Below are positions 61,913-64,000 of a stretch of DNA of 64,000 nt, in pieces. Every line of letters begins with the position of its first letter. Position 1 is the first letter of the stretch. This stretch comes from Patagioenas fasciata. Lineage: Eukaryota; Chordata; Aves; Columbiformes; Columbidae. Location of the stretch: the NCBI RefSeq assembly GCF_037038585.1, contig NW_027288587.1:62001-126000 (forward strand), written 5' to 3'. The translations under genes and the position numbers were made by a program. The notes below the pieces were generated by a model. It had not been told where the DNA came from, ran no database searches, and was given only the letters and a program-made list of their open reading frames with translations.

Positions 61913-64000
61913 AGGTTTAGATTTGGGGTTAGGTTTAGATTTTAGGTTTAGATTTGGGGTTAGGTTTAGATTTAAGGTTTAGATTTGGGGTTAGGTTTAG
62001 ATTTGGGGTTAGGTTTAGATTTTAGGTTTAGATTTGGGGTTAGATTTAGATTTTAGGTTTAGATTTGGGGTTAGGTTTAGATTTGGGGTTAGGTTTAGAT
62101 TTTAGGTTTAGATTTGGGGTTAGGTTTAGATTTTAGGTTTAGATTTGGGGTTAGGTTTAGATTTTAGGTTTAGATTTGGGGTTAGGTGTAGATTTTAGGT
62201 TTAGATTTGGGGTTAGGTTTAGATTTTAGGTTTAGATTTGGGGTTAGGTTTAGATTCTGGGTTAGGTTTAGATTTTAGGTTTAGATTTGGGGTTAGGTTT
62301 AGATTTGGGGTCAGGTTTAGATTTTAGGTTTAGATTTGGGGTTAGGTTTAGATTTTAGGTTTAGATTTGGGGTTAGGTTTAGATTTGGGGTCAGGTTTAG
62401 ATTTTAGGTTTAGATTTGGGGTTAGGTTTAGATTTTAGGTTTAGATTTGGGGTTAGGTTTAGATTTTAGGTTTATATTTGGGGTTAGGTTTAGATTTGGG
62501 GTTAGGTTTAGATTTTAGGTTTAGGTTTGGGGTTAGGTTTAGATTTGGGGTTAGGTTTAGATTTTTGGTTTAGATTTGGGGTTAGATTTAGATTTTAGGT
62601 TTAGATATGGGGTTAGGTTTAGATTTGGGGTTAGGTTTAGATTTTAGGTTTAGTTTTGGGGTTAGGTTTAGACTTGGGGTAAGGTTTAGATTTTAGGTTT
62701 AGATTTGGGGTTAGGTTTAGATTTTAGGTTTAGATTTGGGGTTAGGGTTAGATTTGGGTTAGGTTTAGATTTTTGGTTTAGATTTGGGGTTAGGTTTAGA
62801 TTTGGGGTTAGGTTTAGATTTTAGGTTTAGATTTGGGGTTAGGTTTAGATTTTAGGTTTAGATTTGGGGTTAGGTTTAGATTTGGGGTTAGGTTTAGATT
62901 TTAGGTTTAGATTTGGGGTTAGGTTTAGATTTTAGGTTTAGATTTGGGGTTAGGTTTAGATTTTAGGTTTAGATTTGGGGTAAGGTTTAGATTTGGGGTT
63001 AGGTTTAGATTTTAGGTTTAGATTTGGAGTTAGTTTTATATTTGGGGTTAGGTTTAGATTTTAGGTTTAGATTTGGGGTTAGGTTTAGATTTGAGGTTAG
63101 GTTTAGATTTTAGGTTTAGATTTGGGGTTAGGTTTAGATTTTAGGTTTAGATTTGGGGTTAGGTTTAGATTTGGGGTTAGGTTTAGATTTTAGGTTTAGA
63201 TTTGGGGTTAGGTTTAGATTTTAGGTTTATATTTGGGGTAAGGTTTAGATTTGGGGTTAGGTTTAGATTTTAGGTTTAGATTTGGGGTTAGGTTTAGATT
63301 TTAGGTTTAGATTTGGGGTTAGGTTTAGATTTTAGGTTTAGATTTGGGTTTAGGTTTAGATTTTAGGTTTAGATTTGGGGTTAGGTTTAGATTTGGGGTT
63401 AGGTTTAGATTTTAGGTTTAGATTTGGGGTTAGGTTATATTTGGGGTTAGGTTCAGATTTTAGGTTTAGATTTGGGGTTAGGTTTAGATTTGGGGTTAGG
63501 TTTAGATTTTAGGTTTAGATTTGGGGTTAGGTTTAGATTTTAGGTTTAGATTTGGGGTTAGGTTTAGATTTTAGGTTTAGATTTGGGGTTAGGTGTAGAT
63601 TTTAGGTTTAGATTTGGGGTTAGGTTTGGATTTTAGGTTTAGATTTGGGGTTAGGGTTAGATTTTAGGTTTATATTTGGGGTAAGGTTTAGATTTGGGGT
63701 TAGGTTTAGATTTTAGGTTTAGATTTGGGGTTAGGTTTAGATTTGGGGTTAGGTTTAGATTTTAGGTTTAGATTTGGGGTTAGGTTTAGATTTTAGGTTT
63801 AGATTTGGGGTTAGGTTTAGACTTGGGGTTAGGTTTAGATTTTAGGTTTAGATTTGGGGTTAGGTTTAGATTTTAGGTTTAGATTTGGGGTTAGGTTTAG
63901 ATTTGGGGTTAGGTTTAGATTTTAGGTTTAGATTTGGGGTTAGGTTTAGATTTGGGGTTAGGTTTAGATTTTAGGTTTAGATTTGGGGTTAGGTTTAGAT
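61913..64000 (+). repeat. 4.2-kb dispersed duplication, copy 2 (cut by window end)
   Basis: Second copy, with the same internal 80-bp duplication (62,307 and 62,387), so that small event preceded the large one. Private changes include GGTTAGATTTAGATTTTAGG near 62,585 and GGTTTGGATTTT near 63,627. The block continues past base 64,000. Confidence 0.87.

Larger units (their letters stand above)
1..64000 (+). repeat. Telomere-like satellite array, 13+18 bp words
   Basis: The whole window is built from two words: A (GGTTTAGATTTTA, 13 bp) and B (GGTTTAGATTTGGGGTTA, 18 bp). They share an 11-bp core GGTTTAGATTT, and B carries an extra GGGGT before the final TA. They mostly alternate as a 31-bp A-B dimer, with frequent A-B-B (49 bp) and occasional A-A-B (44 bp). 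All units read in the same direction; I saw no inversion, no inserted transposon and no unique stretch. Both window edges fall inside the array, so its true length is more than 64 kb. The + strand is T/G-rich and almost C-free. The composition recalls telomere repeats, but canonical TTTAGGG or TTAGGG tandem runs are absent, so this is a telomere-like satellite and not a chromosome cap. Family name and host are unknown to me. Confidence 0.98.

Noticed and set aside
1..64000. Protein-coding genes or short ORFs
   Set aside because: TAG on the + strand and TAA on the - strand occur about four times per 31 bp, and the period leaves remainder 1 modulo 3. Canonical stretches therefore close every frame after about 23 codons. 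Longer open stretches at B-B runs would encode only low-complexity repeats with no start or ribosome signal.
1..64000. CRISPR array (regular short repeats)
   Set aside because: There are no unique spacers: the sequence between any two repeats is the same repeat, and no cas genes or leader are present.
1..64000. Chromosome-end telomere cap
   Set aside because: Canonical telomerase repeats do not occur in tandem, and the A/B mix with kilobase-scale duplicated variant patterns is satellite behaviour. A subtelomeric location remains possible.
1..64000. Nanopore base-calling artefact of a true TTAGGG or TTTAGGG telomere
   Set aside because: Systematic miscalls would not create private variants copied at exact distances of 5,076, 4,545, 2,969 or 1,885 bp. 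A wrong copy number in the assembly is still possible and needs spanning reads.
1..64000. Transposon-derived or rDNA-spacer repeat
   Set aside because: No terminal repeats, target-site duplications, reverse transcriptase or integrase remnants, or rRNA-like segments are present anywhere in the window.
1..64000. Inverted repeats or an orientation switch
   Set aside because: I looked for the reverse-complement words (CTAAACC, TAACCCC) on the + strand and saw none, so all units point one way.
1..64000. A new enzyme, defence or regulatory system
   Set aside because: There is no coding capacity, promoter-like unique sequence or structured RNA candidate. Any novelty lies in the repeat organisation only.

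Overview
The whole 64,000-base window is one uninterrupted tandem-repeat (satellite) array in a single orientation. I found no gene, RNA gene, transposon, CRISPR array or unique-sequence island, and the array runs off both ends. Megabase-style satellite of this kind points to a eukaryotic chromosome, probably heterochromatin near a telomere, centromere or knob. The lineage cannot be fixed from sequence alone. The units look telomere-like (GGTTTAG, TTAGG, GGGGTTA, a few TTTAGGG), which recalls plant TTTAGGG and animal or insect TTAGGG/TTAGG repeats. A degenerate telomere-derived plant satellite is my weak first guess.

The array uses two building words: A (13 bp, GGTTTAGATTTTA) and B (18 bp, GGTTTAGATTTGGGGTTA). 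B equals A with GGGGT inserted before the final TA. The default order is A-B (31 bp), interrupted by extra B (A-B-B, 49 bp) or extra A (A-A-B, 44 bp). The + strand is almost free of C (the canonical 31-mer has 15 T, 10 G, 6 A and no C), so rare C-bearing and other variant units act as markers.

These markers show a hierarchical architecture. A marker series called block X here (GTTTACATTT, GGGGTAAGATTT, GGTTACG, GGGATTAGG, TTTGCGG, TTTTAGGCTTAG, GGTTTGGATTTT, in that order) recurs about 20 times. A second series, block Y (GGTTATATTT, GGTTCAG, GGTGTAG, TTTAAGG, GGGGTCAGG, GGTTAATTTTAG), recurs about ten times, in part or whole. Large direct duplications carry these series: 5,076 bp offset (1-2,350 with 5,077-7,440); 2,969 bp tandem (about 9,740-15,699); about 3.24-3.47 kb tandem (16,440-23,150); 4,545 bp tandem (22,975-32,064); about 838-839 bp plus a further partial copy (31,206-34,000); 480 bp (37,769-38,679); about 4.44-4.48 kb tandem (38,620-46,900); three copies of 1,885 bp (49,520-55,075); a small module expansion (55,081-56,150); a perfect 240 bp duplication (57,141-57,709); and offsets of 5,826, 5,165 and 4,224 bp joining 54.6-59.8 kb to 60.4-64.0 kb.

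Alignment offsets between copies shift almost only by 13, 18, 31, 49 or other sums of whole words. This suggests growth and loss by unequal exchange or replication slippage in register with the A/B units. Nothing here is coding: TAG on the + strand and TAA on the - strand recur in every frame, because 31 is not a multiple of 3. No undescribed enzyme or defence system is encoded. What merits attention is the repeat grammar, its multi-scale recent duplication, its extreme strand asymmetry and its near absence of CG/CHG cytosine contexts.
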